Source: Dinghuibacter silviterrae (lineage in GTDB: Bacteria > Bacteroidota > Bacteroidia > Chitinophagales > Chitinophagaceae). Taken from it: DNA of 64,000 nt. A program made the position numbers and the translations under genes. The notes beneath the pieces are model-generated. The model was not told the DNA's origin and made no database searches. It was given only the letters and a program-made list of their open reading frames with translations. Below, in pieces: positions 27,701 to 35,696 of the stretch (position 1 is its first letter; each line of letters opens with the position of its first letter). The stretch covers positions 620,001 to 684,000 of the forward strand of contig NZ_SODV01000001.1 in the NCBI RefSeq assembly GCF_004366355.1, in the 5' to 3' direction.

Positions 27701-28126
27701 GTCCGGAACTGGTTCGAGTTTTGGGCCGACGAAAAATTCAGGGAGACCGGCGAGCTCAAAAAGACCTATCGCCAGATGGGCCAGTTGTCGGGTGGGGAAA
27801 AAGCACAGCTGACCTATACGATCCTTTGCAGCGCCATCGCGTATCAGTTCGGGATCACCCGGGAAGGCAGCGCCGAGCGTTCCCTGCGCTTTATTGCCGT
27901 CGACGAAAGCTTTAGCAACCAGGACGAGGAAAAGGCCACCTACCTGATGGAGCTCTGCAAACAACTGCACCTACAGCTCCTGGTGGTCACCCCCAGCGAC
28001 AAGATCCAGATCGTCCAGGATTTTATCGCCCACGTCCACCTGGTACAACGGGTCAACAACCGGCACAGCGTCCTGCTCAATATGACATTGAAAGAACTTA
28101 GAGAAAAAATGGAGGAAGTTGCGTAG
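24737..28126 (+). CDS. jetC: JetC/MksB-like SMC ATPase
   Basis: 1129 residues. SMC-like ATPase of the Wadjet (JetC) or MksB class. The Walker A GANGSGKT is at 46-53, long coiled-coil arms rich in Gln, Glu, Lys and Leu run roughly 260-460 and 620-860 with a globular hinge between, and the head closes with LSGGEKAQ (1017-1024) and Walker B FIAVDE (1052-1057), with Asp1056 and Glu1057. All ATPase residues are present, so it should be active. The three genes form one operon. The neighbouring position where JetD, the Toprim-type nuclease, normally lies is occupied by an unrelated M48 protease gene 45 bases later. Confidence 0.9.
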   Translation: MQLNVFSTDDQKSGFRLQYIEIYNWGTFDGFVHTLRPGGETSLLTGANGSGKTTLVDALLTLIVPEKRYRFYNQSSGSEKKGDRTEESYVMGGYSTLHSDNGGATKTLYLRENKETAYSILLANFSNESGQDVTLFQVRYFGSGDLKRVFAVAHAPLHIEEHFRPFDAGGGWRKRLDQQFTTGGRRQIEWFDAAGKYAQRLVEVLGMQSIQALTLFNQTVGIKVLGNLDEFIRMHMLEPRNMEAEFLDLKQHLGTLLDAQRNIEKAEEQIRLLEPLQKAQAEYQALAGEAARLQAESETAVIWSRFAKHHLLTEALAGAKESFQTLVTGLDQHRAQIDEVIESERQVRNQVDQNQAGQRLKQLETTAAGLQETLQQTQHNLSLFSGWCETLQLTETGVPDEAAYKRVIAECKKARLRIEREQRLNGDDEFDARSVMKNAGVDREAIETDLNLLLQSRNNIPSHLLHLRKEMGAELKIDAGDLPFAGELMQVRSDEHAWEPALEKLLHGFSLRLLVPEKHYKKVNKYVNQTNLRSRLVYNRVQEVALDRLAEEGTVCDKLEFNTAHPLGEWVEQQVIQHFPHACLDTEKALDKYDKAITLGGLVKNGDRHEKDDRPDRNDPGRYVMGWNNEKKKETLIKKRDDLLSRLQTARDTLDRCKKKAEKLQKQAYALHSLEQHNGFVDINIADVQRKIRSVDEQMEALRGSSDQLKALTDTLGEIQQQRARVEKERDALLQRKGAVEGLMESLGRELEQLSGLMQHITTDDKDQLLLFQQNHAAELTPLTLESLDTQYGALKNAIDTAARKARERFQQQETLISRCIHRIKHPPLDVQQRFPDWNGDVQGFSEDAAHATEYLEWLDRLQTENLPKFKSDFENYIHVTITYKIGGLNEEVEKWEREIRTSVQRLNDSLGGINFNRLPDTFIQLGIRPAVDTTVKAFRHQLVEALPQDSGWQQNTFEQKAAHFRDKVLPLIESLEESEAYRSRVLDVRNWFEFWADEKFRETGELKKTYRQMGQLSGGEKAQLTYTILCSAIAYQFGITREGSAERSLRFIAVDESFSNQDEEKATYLMELCKQLHLQLLVVTPSDKIQIVQDFIAHVHLVQRVNNRHSVLLNMTLKELREKMEEVA

Positions 28127-28149
28127 TAATAAATATTATTATATATTTG
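28119..28149 (+). promoter_or_regulatory. Complete Bacteroidota promoter of the M48 protease gene
   Basis: TTG at 28119-28121, 20 bases, then TATATTTG at 28142-28149, 22 bases before the ATG at 28172. This is the best -33/-7 pair in the window and separates the M48 gene transcriptionally from jetABC. Confidence 0.72.
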
Positions 28150-28171
28150 GATTCCAATATCCAGAACCCCA

Positions 28172-29479
28172 ATGCCTACCCGAGCTTGTGCCTTGCTTTT
28201 GTGCCTTCTTTTGTCGCGTGCCTACGCACAAGCGCCCCTAAAATATACCCCTGCCAAAGACGACTCCCTTGCCCTGGAAGCCGACCTGTCCCGGGTCCAG
28301 GACCGGTACAAACAGGAAGTGGCCGCCCTGAAGGGAGCGAGTGCCAAACAGATCGCGGACATCTATAAAGAACGCTTCGACTACATCAAGGAGCAGTTCC
28401 ATACAAAGGCTTTGTTGACGATGCCGCCGGCTCAGGCCTACCTAACGCGGTTACTGCACGAGATCGTAGCGGCCAATCCCGGGCTCCAAACTATCCCTAT
28501 TGACATCTATTTTGCCAAAACCGGCATCCCCAACGCCTCCAGCATAGGAGATGGGGTCGTTGTTTTCAACCTGGGGTTGTTCGTCCGGATGGACAATGAA
28601 AGCGAAGCGGCCTTTGTGCTTTGTCACGAGCTTGCCCACGTCTACCTGAATCATTCCAACCAGTCTATTGCCCGGTATGTCGACAGGCTGAACTCAAAGG
28701 AAACGCAACGCGAGCTCCGGCACATCAAAAACGAACAATATAACAAACGGGCCGACGCAGAAGACCTCGCCAAGGCCCTTTCCTTTGACAACACCCGTCA
28801 CGGCCGGGACCATGAATCCCAGGCCGACTCTATGGGCGTGGTCTTTATGAAGGCCACCCGGTTTGACCCAGCCGAAGCGATTACTTGTCTGGGCTTGCTG
28901 GACACCGTGGACAAGGACAACGCACCCATGGAGGTCAGCTTGCAAAACACCTTTGACAGCCCTCAATACCCGTTCCAACCCCGTTGGCTCCACCACGAAA
29001 CCGGTTTACTGTCCGGGCATGCGACCATCGCCCTGGACACGGCCATGATGGACTCCCTGAAGACCCACCCGGATTGCCAGGTCAGAATAACGGCGCTTCG
29101 CCCCATGATCACCACAACGGGCCGGTCAAAGAATCCCATGGGCAAAACGGCCTTTGACAGCCTGAAAAAGATCCTGCCGTACGAGATTCTCCGGTACTAT
29201 TACGACACGCACGACTACGCCCACTGCCTGATGACCGGTCTGGAGCTTTTGCAGACCCGGCCGGGTGATCCCTACATCGTCAGCATGATCGCCGGTGCGC
29301 TCAGCCGGATCTACGACGCTCAGAAAAACCACACCCTGGGCAGGATGGTCCCCCTCCCCTCGCCTTACTACAGCGCTTCTTTCGATACCCTGCTCCAATT
29401 CCTTCAAAACCTGCGTTTGGAGGAAATCAAAAACATACAACACTCTTTCATAGCCCGCTACCCCGGGATAACCTCTTAA
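28172..29479 (+). CDS. Secreted M48-family zinc metalloprotease
   Basis: 435 residues. The signal peptide ends near residue 20 (LLLSRAYAQ). The zinc motif HELAH is at 152-156, inside a helix starting EAAFVLC, and the third ligand is likely Glu215 in HESQADSMG, as in M48 peptidases. The C-terminal half (about 300-435) is helical without a recognised domain. It likely degrades or controls quality of envelope proteins. It has its own promoter just after jetC and is followed 18 bases later by a secreted protein of unknown function, probably in the same transcript. Confidence 0.9.
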   Translation: MPTRACALLLCLLLSRAYAQAPLKYTPAKDDSLALEADLSRVQDRYKQEVAALKGASAKQIADIYKERFDYIKEQFHTKALLTMPPAQAYLTRLLHEIVAANPGLQTIPIDIYFAKTGIPNASSIGDGVVVFNLGLFVRMDNESEAAFVLCHELAHVYLNHSNQSIARYVDRLNSKETQRELRHIKNEQYNKRADAEDLAKALSFDNTRHGRDHESQADSMGVVFMKATRFDPAEAITCLGLLDTVDKDNAPMEVSLQNTFDSPQYPFQPRWLHHETGLLSGHATIALDTAMMDSLKTHPDCQVRITALRPMITTTGRSKNPMGKTAFDSLKKILPYEILRYYYDTHDYAHCLMTGLELLQTRPGDPYIVSMIAGALSRIYDAQKNHTLGRMVPLPSPYYSASFDTLLQFLQNLRLEEIKNIQHSFIARYPGITS

Positions 29480-29497
29480 AAAAATCCAGATCCCACC

Positions 29498-31051
29498 ATG
29501 AACTACAAAAAACTGTTGGCGCTCCTGCCCCTGATGCTCGGCAGCATTGCCCTAAGTGCCCAAAGCAAGCTCAGCATCGACAACGTGTACAAAACCTATT
29601 TGCAGAACTCCGGTGCCATCTACCAGGAAGGCCAGATCAAAGGGTACTTCCTCTTTTATCAAAGCGACAAGGTCGACAAGCACACCAACGAGTACAGCCT
29701 GGACATCCTCGACCAGAACCTGAACAAGGTCAAGGAGATCAAGTTCGACGACAACAAAAAGGTCGACCTCCTCGAAGCCGCCTACAACGGCAACGCCCTT
29801 TTGTTCCTCTACAACGACCGGGAGAACAAGATCCTGTCCGCCAAAATCTACGGCGTGGACGGCACCCTCAAGTACACCTATACCCGGCCGCTCGACAAAC
29901 GGACGGAGGCGTTTATCCAGAGCTATGACCCGTTCAAGAAAACCGACGACTATGTCAACACGAAGGTGTTTAGCTGCACCGACCAGGGCTTCACGCTGGT
30001 CCTCCCCCTCAAGGATGGCAGGCAGGAGACCTTCGAGATCGACTACTACAGCTCCGAAAAGCAGTACCAGTATGCGTACACTTCCGAAACCGAAGGCCGG
30101 TTCGAGCAAGCGGCCTACCTCGGCAACACCGACAGCCTGATCCTGGTGGAAGTGGAGCGGAAGGAACATCAGATGAGCGGTCAACCGCATTCCTCGGTCA
30201 TGGCGGTGAACTATATCACGAAGAAAAAGGCCTTCGACATTGAAGACACCCGCGACAAATACAAATTCGTCCCCCTTTATTGCTCAAAATTCCGCCTGGA
30301 GAATGGGAATTTCCTGCTCATGGGCTCCTACTTCGACAAAAACGCCAATATCTTCAAGGACGCCAGCCTGGGGATTGCCATGTACAACGTCACCTCGACC
30401 GGTGACATCGTTTCTACGACCTTCAACTCCTGGGCGCAGGACATCAGCAAGTATCTCCCCCTGAATGAGAAAGGCAGGATCGATCATATCGGGTACCTGT
30501 TTTTCCACAATATGATACAAACCCCGGACGGCAACCTGTTTGCGGTAGGCGAAGGCTACAAGCGTACCGCCGACGCCATGGGGATTACCATGAATGTACT
30601 CGGAGGCGGAGGCGGAGCCGGGTACACCGAGATCAGGGTGACCGATATGGTCATCCTGAAATTCACCCCAGACTACAAAATCGCGGGGGCCACGATCCAG
30701 CAAAAGAACTACAATACGGTCCATACCGCGTTGGCGGACCTGAACAGTCAGCACCTGCTCGCCATGATCATCAAGTCTTATGGCGGTTTCGACTACGCCT
30801 TTACGACCACCGATCCGTCTTCCGGTAACTTTGACGTTTGCTACAGCGATTACGAAAAGGAGAAGGAATACCACGGGATGACCTTCCACTCGCTGCGGTA
30901 TGACGGCAAAACCTTTACCGGCGACAAGATCGAACTGAAGACAAAAGCCTCCAACCAACGCGTTTTACCGGGCCAGCCGGGTTTCGTGATGGTCTATGAA
31001 TACTTCAAAAAGGATAAGCGGATTGACCTCCGATTGGAAAAGTTAAACTAA
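29498..31051 (+). CDS. Secreted protein of unknown function
   Basis: 517 residues with a clear signal peptide (MNYKKLLALLPLMLGSIALSAQ). The rest is rich in beta strands with repeated Tyr/Asp-rich stretches (YNGNALLFLYNDRENK, GNFLLMGSYFDKNA, GNLFAVGEGYKR), which suggests a propeller-like fold of repeated short blades, and a Gly-rich loop (VLGGGGGAGY) near residue 370. No catalytic motif was recognised. It follows the M48 protease by 18 bases and ends at a strong terminator. It may belong to a Bacteroidota-specific domain family of unknown function. Confidence 0.8.
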   Translation: MNYKKLLALLPLMLGSIALSAQSKLSIDNVYKTYLQNSGAIYQEGQIKGYFLFYQSDKVDKHTNEYSLDILDQNLNKVKEIKFDDNKKVDLLEAAYNGNALLFLYNDRENKILSAKIYGVDGTLKYTYTRPLDKRTEAFIQSYDPFKKTDDYVNTKVFSCTDQGFTLVLPLKDGRQETFEIDYYSSEKQYQYAYTSETEGRFEQAAYLGNTDSLILVEVERKEHQMSGQPHSSVMAVNYITKKKAFDIEDTRDKYKFVPLYCSKFRLENGNFLLMGSYFDKNANIFKDASLGIAMYNVTSTGDIVSTTFNSWAQDISKYLPLNEKGRIDHIGYLFFHNMIQTPDGNLFAVGEGYKRTADAMGITMNVLGGGGGAGYTEIRVTDMVILKFTPDYKIAGATIQQKNYNTVHTALADLNSQHLLAMIIKSYGGFDYAFTTTDPSSGNFDVCYSDYEKEKEYHGMTFHSLRYDGKTFTGDKIELKTKASNQRVLPGQPGFVMVYEYFKKDKRIDLRLEKLN

Positions 31052-31066
31052 CCCACTACGTTCATA

Positions 31067-31118
31067 ATGGCCCTTCGGGGGCCCTAAGTCAAAGCCTGTC
31101 GCACCTGCGGCAGGCTTT
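31067..31118. terminator. Tandem hairpins, bidirectional terminator
   Basis: A GGCCC-TTCGG-GGGCC hairpin is followed by AAAGCCTGTCGC-ACCT-GCGGCAGGCTTT (31091-31118) and TTATT. It separates the plus-strand unknown protein from the convergent nitroreductase and can serve both. Confidence 0.75.
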
Positions 31119-31701
31119 ATTCTACCCACCTTACCTTCTGGGCCAGCGGCTTTATCCGTTGCCCGGGCGCAAGTGCACCTTCGGCATAGCCAAGGTATAG
31201 GAATCCCAGGAGTTTATCCGCTTCCTCCAGACCCAGGTATTCCTTCATGGACGGGTGATACGTCATCCCACCCGTACCCCAATACCCCGCCAGCCCCCGG
31301 GCGGCGGCACCAAGGAGGATATTCTGACCCGCACAGGCTGTCGAGGCCATTTCCTCCTGTTCAGGGATCTTCGTGTTGTCCCCCCGTTTCATACAAAGGG
31401 CGATGACGTGGCTGGTGGTTTTCCCCATGGCCTCCAGCTTTTCGTAGGCCGCCGTCGTAAACCGGTCGGCCGGGGTATTCAGCCGGTACAGCTCCGCGTG
31501 GTCCCGGCAGAATTCCCGGACCCCGTCCCCCGCAAATACCACGAAATACCAAGGTTCCGTGTGCGCGTGCGTCGGCGCCCAGTCCCCCAGTTCCAGCAGT
31601 TCCCGGACAACCGTGTCGGGTATCTTCTGCCCGTTCATCGAGGCGGGCTTTACCGTCCGCCGCCCGCGTATGATCTCTTCTATGGAAGTTGTTTTCGTCA
31701 T
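31117..31701 (-). CDS. Nitroreductase family protein
   Basis: 194 residues from the ATG at 31699-31701. FMN-dependent NAD(P)H oxidoreductase fold. The start segment IRGRRTVKPASMNGQKI carries the Arg-Arg FMN-contact pattern; WAPTHAHTEPWYFVVF, TACAGQNILLGAAARGL and a GFLYLGYAEG end are typical. It likely reduces quinones, nitro compounds or flavins; the substrate is unknown. A frame extension upstream to 31764 runs through the promoter and recX start and is rejected. It is divergent from recX over 40 bases. Confidence 0.9.
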   Translation of the reverse strand: MTKTTSIEEIIRGRRTVKPASMNGQKIPDTVVRELLELGDWAPTHAHTEPWYFVVFAGDGVREFCRDHAELYRLNTPADRFTTAAYEKLEAMGKTTSHVIALCMKRGDNTKIPEQEEMASTACAGQNILLGAAARGLAGYWGTGGMTYHPSMKEYLGLEEADKLLGFLYLGYAEGALAPGQRIKPLAQKVRWVE

Positions 31702-31707
31702 AGGGCG

Positions 31708-31715
31708 CAAAGTTA
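31708..31715 (-). promoter_or_regulatory. -7 promoter box of nitroreductase gene, 6 bases before ATG
   Basis: Minus strand TAACTTTG then six bases then ATG. Exact TAnnTTTG match; predicts an essentially leaderless mRNA. Confidence 0.55.
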
Positions 31716-31719
31716 CTAT

Positions 31720-31727
31720 TATCTTTG
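31720..31727 (+). promoter_or_regulatory. -7 promoter box of recX
   Basis: TATCTTTG, exact match, 14 bases before the recX ATG, only four bases from the opposing box of the nitroreductase gene. Confidence 0.58.
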
Positions 31728-31741
31728 TCCTTTCAACGCCC

Positions 31742-32215
31742 ATGCGCCCAGGTCGTCTATCCAAAGAACAAGCCCTTCAAAAACTCCGGCACTATTGCGC
31801 CTACCAGGAACGCTGCCACCAGGAAGCCAGGGAAAAGCTCTTTGGCTTCGGTCTCCGCGGGGAAGAAGTGGACGAGCTAATCTCGAAGCTGATCGAAGAC
31901 AACTATCTTGACGAGGAGCGTTTCGCCGTCCAGTTTGCCGGCGGCAAGTTCCGCATGAAACAATGGGGCCGCCGCAAGATCGAAGCCGAGCTAAAGGCCC
32001 GCCAGGTGTCCACATACTGTATCCGAAAGGGGCTCGCCCAGATCCAGGCGGACGACTATCAAAAAACCTTGTCCAGGCTCGCGGAGGACAAATACAACGC
32101 GCTGTCCACGGAAGAGCCCTTCGTGGCCCGGGCCAAAACCATGTCCTACCTGCTCCAGAAGGGATACGAACCGGATCTGGCCTCGGCCGCCATAGACAAC
32201 CTGGCAAAACCCTAA
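31742..32215 (+). CDS. recX: Regulatory protein RecX
   Basis: 157 residues from the ATG at 31742. RecX binds RecA filaments and tunes recombination. Three-helix repeats are visible, with family motifs RSxxELxxKL-like HQEAREKLFGFGL, the LIEDNYLDEERFAVQFAGGK block (its core is DNYLDEERFA) and GRRKIEAELKARQVS. Unlike many bacteria, recX is far from recA (50481). A longer frame to 31559 runs antisense through the nitroreductase gene and is rejected. It ends nine bases before the omega-amidase gene. Confidence 0.92.
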   Translation: MRPGRLSKEQALQKLRHYCAYQERCHQEAREKLFGFGLRGEEVDELISKLIEDNYLDEERFAVQFAGGKFRMKQWGRRKIEAELKARQVSTYCIRKGLAQIQADDYQKTLSRLAEDKYNALSTEEPFVARAKTMSYLLQKGYEPDLASAAIDNLAKP

Positions 32216-32220
32216 ATTTG
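32213..32220 (+). promoter_or_regulatory. -7 promoter box of omega-amidase gene, 4 bases before ATG
   Basis: TAAATTTG-CCCC-ATG; the box overlaps the stop codon of recX. Exact TAnnTTTG match with four-base spacing, so a leaderless transcript is predicted. Confidence 0.55.
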
Positions 32221-32224
32221 CCCC

Positions 32225-33019
32225 ATGTCCACGCTCACTTTTACCCTGGTCCAGGCAAACCTTCGATGGGAAGACAAGGCCGCCAACCTGAAACACCTCG
32301 GCGACCTGATCGCCGGCCTCCGGGAAAAAACCGAGGTCGTCCTCCTGCCGGAGATGTTCACGACCGGGTTTAGCATGGACCCCGAAAGACTGGGCGAGTC
32401 CATGGACGGCCCAACGGTGGACTGGATTCGGCAAACCGCGGCGGCGAGAAAAATCGTGCTGGCCGGGAGCTTTATCGCTACGGACAACGGCGAACACTAC
32501 AACCGGCTCGTCTGGATGCTCCCCAACGGACAATACGGCTGCTATGACAAAAGACACCTCTTTGCCTACGCAGACGAGGACCAACACTATGCCCCGGGTG
32601 CCAAGCGGTTGATTGCTTCCGTCAAGGGATGGAAAATCAACCTCCAGGTATGCTACGACCTGCGCTTCCCGGTCTGGGCGCGCAACCGGATCGACACCAA
32701 CGGCCAGCCCGAATACGACGTCCTGGTCTATGTCGCCAACTGGCCCGAACGCCGGAACCTTGCCTGGAAAACACTTCTCCGGGCGCGGGCGATCGAGAAC
32801 CAGTGCTTTGTCATCGGCGTCAACCGGGTGGGCAGGGACGGCAAGGACATCGCCTATTCCGGAGACTCCATGGTCATCGATCCCCAGGGAGACATCCTGT
32901 ATCACCGCGAAGGCATCGAAGACACCTACACCATCACCCTTGATAAAACGCGCCTGGAAGAAACCCGCGGACGGTTTCCCTTTCTCCGGGACGCGGACGA
33001 ATTCACCATCGCACCATGA
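32225..33019 (+). CDS. Nitrilase-superfamily omega-amidase (YafV-like)
   Basis: 264 residues. The Glu-Lys-Cys triad is visible as Glu43 (LLPEMFTTGF), Lys109 (YDKRHLF) and Cys143 (LQVCYDLRFPVWARN). YafV-type omega-amidases hydrolyse alpha-ketoglutaramate and related amides, recycling methionine-salvage by-products. The DLRFPVW motif after the Cys supports this subgroup rather than a true nitrilase. It overlaps nagA by four bases, so both are probably translated together. Confidence 0.88.
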   Translation: MSTLTFTLVQANLRWEDKAANLKHLGDLIAGLREKTEVVLLPEMFTTGFSMDPERLGESMDGPTVDWIRQTAAARKIVLAGSFIATDNGEHYNRLVWMLPNGQYGCYDKRHLFAYADEDQHYAPGAKRLIASVKGWKINLQVCYDLRFPVWARNRIDTNGQPEYDVLVYVANWPERRNLAWKTLLRARAIENQCFVIGVNRVGRDGKDIAYSGDSMVIDPQGDILYHREGIEDTYTITLDKTRLEETRGRFPFLRDADEFTIAP

Positions 33020-34188
33020 AAACCATCTTCTACAACGGCACCATCCACACCGGCACGAAAACGCTGACCGGGCATGTCCTCGTCACCGCCGGGGCCACGA
33101 TCCGGGAAATCCGGCCCGCGGAGAGCCTCGCCGAGAGCCCCGCAGACGGCTACGCGCAGTCTACCGCCGCGCAACCCGGCGCCGGGTCCGAACCCCCTCG
33201 CCTCATCGACCTCGCCGGCGGCCACCTCGCCCCCGCGTTCATCGACCTCCAGCTCTACGGCGGCCTTGATCACCTCTTCTCCGACCACCCCAGCGTAACA
33301 GCCATAGACGCCACGTATCGTTATTGTCTCCAGGGCGGCGCGGCCTATTTCCAACCCACGATGGCCACTCAAACGGATGCCCTCATGGAACAAGCGATAG
33401 CCGCCGTAAGAGCTTATAAGACCGGTGGCGGCAAGGGGGTGCTGGGGTTACACCTGGAAGGCCCGTACATCAACCCGGTCAAACGGGGCGCCCACCGCGA
33501 GGAATATATCCAGCGTCCCGACGCTAAAAAACTGCAAGCCCTTTTGGACAAATCGGGTGGATTCCTGACCATGATGACCCTGGCCCCCGAACGCTGCGAC
33601 GAAGAGATCGTACGCCAGTTGGCGGAGGCAGGAGTAGTCGTGTCCGCCGGCCACACCAACGCCACCTACGAAGAAGCCCAAAAAGGATTCTCCTGGGGTA
33701 TCCCCGCGGCGACCCACCTGTTCAACGCCATGAGCCCGCTCAGTCACCGGGCACCCGGCATGGTCGGTGCGCTCCTCCACGACACCCCCGTGCCCGTGAG
33801 CGTTGTCGCCGACGGGCACCACGTGGATTTTGCAGTCATAGCCATCGCCAAACGCCTGTTGGGGGAAAAGCTATTCCTGATCACCGACGCCGTCACCGAA
33901 AACCAGCAGGGCAGCTATCAACACCAGCTTCAGGGAGATAAATACATCCTCCCCGACGGGACCCTGTCGGGTTCGGCCCTGACCATGATCAAGGCGGTAC
34001 AAAATTGCGTGGAGCACATCGGGATCCCCCTGGACGAGGCGCTGCGCATGGCGTCGCTCTATCCCGCACGGGTCATGGGCCTGGAAGCGCGGCTGGGGAC
34101 GATCGCGCCCAACAAGGAGGCGACGCTGGTTTGGTTTGACGACAACTACGAGGTGAAAAAGGTGTTCGTCTCCGGGGAACCAGCTTAA
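33016..34188 (+). CDS. nagA: N-acetylglucosamine-6-phosphate deacetylase
   Basis: 390 residues. Removes acetate from GlcNAc-6-P in amino-sugar recycling. The metal-binding HLEGPYINPVKRGAH, the SAGHTNATY and HLFNAMSPLSHR blocks, LITDAVTE and GSALTMIKAVQN are NagA signatures. No nagB or transporter is adjacent. The start overlaps the stop of the omega-amidase gene (ATGA), and the 3' end overlaps the convergent S41 protease gene by four bases. Confidence 0.94.
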   Translation: MKTIFYNGTIHTGTKTLTGHVLVTAGATIREIRPAESLAESPADGYAQSTAAQPGAGSEPPRLIDLAGGHLAPAFIDLQLYGGLDHLFSDHPSVTAIDATYRYCLQGGAAYFQPTMATQTDALMEQAIAAVRAYKTGGGKGVLGLHLEGPYINPVKRGAHREEYIQRPDAKKLQALLDKSGGFLTMMTLAPERCDEEIVRQLAEAGVVVSAGHTNATYEEAQKGFSWGIPAATHLFNAMSPLSHRAPGMVGALLHDTPVPVSVVADGHHVDFAVIAIAKRLLGEKLFLITDAVTENQQGSYQHQLQGDKYILPDGTLSGSALTMIKAVQNCVEHIGIPLDEALRMASLYPARVMGLEARLGTIAPNKEATLVWFDDNYEVKKVFVSGEPA

Positions 34189-35687
34189 TACCGCGCCACC
34201 GGCAACCCCACGAGCTCCAGCACCTTCCGCATCTTCGGATCCACCGACCCGCGAATATCCGCGGTCGTCGGTATGACTTCTATATCCGGCAGCACACCCC
34301 GCCCATCCTTTGGAAAAGTATGGTTGATCACCATCCGGAACAACGGTAACGACACCCGCAGCCGGGTGCCCGGCAGGGTTACGTCGGGGATATAGATCCC
34401 GTCGTTCCCATAGTATCCCCCACCCGTTTCTTCGCCCAGGACGGTGACGTCCGGGGAACCCTTCATATTGGCGGTAAAGATGGAAGCCGCGGAAAACGTA
34501 AACCCGCCCGTGAGGATAAAGACGTGCCCCTGGTAATGATCCCTTTTGATGGGGTGATACCGTTTGCCTTCGAGGCTCGTAAAGTGATAAAAGCCGTCGT
34601 CGCGTTTGCGCGTCAGAAAGGTCATACCCAGCTGCGGCAGGAAGGTCTTGTCCATATACCGTTTGTAGGATATATGACGCGTTGCCGCATACACGGAGTC
34701 CATGAAGACAAAGTCGTCCGGTTTCAGGTAACGCGCCAGGAGGACGGCATTGGACAGTTGTCCGCCTGAATTGGTCCTGAGGTCGATGACGAGGTTGGGG
34801 ATTTTTTCCTTGCGAAGGATTTCAAAGCTTTGACGCACGAAATTCTCGCGAAGGCCGTCGTCAAAAGTGCGGAGGGTGAGGACCGCGAGCTTGCCGGAGC
34901 TGTCGATGTGCAGGGAACGCACCTGCTCCAGCTCTTCCTTTTTCGACAACCGGAAAGGCGCACCCATTTCCCAGATCTTGAGGGCCTCGGCCAGGGTTGT
35001 ATCTTTTTGAAGGTCGTACGCCTTTACGGGAGCAGTGAACGCCCCGCGTCCCGGCCGCTCCACGCTCACCCGGTACATGGAGTCCGAACCGAAAACCGCC
35101 TGGTACCAAAGTGGGAAGTCCCCGCTGATGCGCTGGTAGGCAAAATTATAACAAAAGCCATCCACGGAGAAAAAGCCGCGAAGGCTGTCGATTAAAGTGG
35201 CAGCGGGTATCCCGTTGATGGCAGTGATGACGTCTCCCGCCTTAAAGGTGGTATCCTTTAGATAAGGGCTGAAAACGAGGGCGAGCGAGGGCTGACCAGG
35301 GTTACCTAATATTTTCACCTGGAACGGGAACTGGGGCGCCGGGTGCCGGTTGAGATAGTCCTCATACTGCAAAGAGTACCGTACCCCTGTATGCCCGCAA
35401 CGGATGTGCGCCAGGGCCGCGGCGACCAGGTTTCGGAAGGCGGCCTCGGTCATCGGCCCCTGAATGCGGGCGTCGGCCTGGTGGAAAAAATAATGGATGC
35501 TGTCCGAAGGCGTGTACCAGTAAAGGCTCGGGTGATCCGCCGCCATGATGTTTTCCAGGAGGTGGAAATCCCGGTGCAGGACCTCCGGGCTATACGTTTG
35601 TTCCGGGGTGTAAGAGGCAACCCTCTTCGCAGCGCAACCCACGAGCAGGAAAACGGTTAGGGGGAAAAAAAGGATACGGTAAGCCAT
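34185..35687 (-). CDS. S41-family serine peptidase, lipoprotein
   Basis: 500 residues. The N-terminal signal ends in lipobox LLVGC (Cys18), so it is an envelope lipoprotein. A PDZ-like segment (about 120-180, with the GDVITAINGIPAA core) is followed by the tail-specific protease domain: LRTNSGGQLSNAVLLARYL and the nucleophile Ser in GGFTFSAASIFTANMKG, then GEETGGGYYGN. It cuts C-terminal tails or misfolded envelope proteins. The substrate is unknown. It lies nine bases after thiL on the same strand. Confidence 0.88.
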   Translation of the reverse strand: MAYRILFFPLTVFLLVGCAAKRVASYTPEQTYSPEVLHRDFHLLENIMAADHPSLYWYTPSDSIHYFFHQADARIQGPMTEAAFRNLVAAALAHIRCGHTGVRYSLQYEDYLNRHPAPQFPFQVKILGNPGQPSLALVFSPYLKDTTFKAGDVITAINGIPAATLIDSLRGFFSVDGFCYNFAYQRISGDFPLWYQAVFGSDSMYRVSVERPGRGAFTAPVKAYDLQKDTTLAEALKIWEMGAPFRLSKKEELEQVRSLHIDSSGKLAVLTLRTFDDGLRENFVRQSFEILRKEKIPNLVIDLRTNSGGQLSNAVLLARYLKPDDFVFMDSVYAATRHISYKRYMDKTFLPQLGMTFLTRKRDDGFYHFTSLEGKRYHPIKRDHYQGHVFILTGGFTFSAASIFTANMKGSPDVTVLGEETGGGYYGNDGIYIPDVTLPGTRLRVSLPLFRMVINHTFPKDGRGVLPDIEVIPTTADIRGSVDPKMRKVLELVGLPVARY

Positions 35688-35696
35688 TATGTTGGT

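Noticed and set aside
28126-28172. Possible remnant of a jetD gene after jetC
   Set aside because: Only 45 AT-rich bases containing a promoter; no frame for a nuclease, and the following gene is a clear M48 protease.
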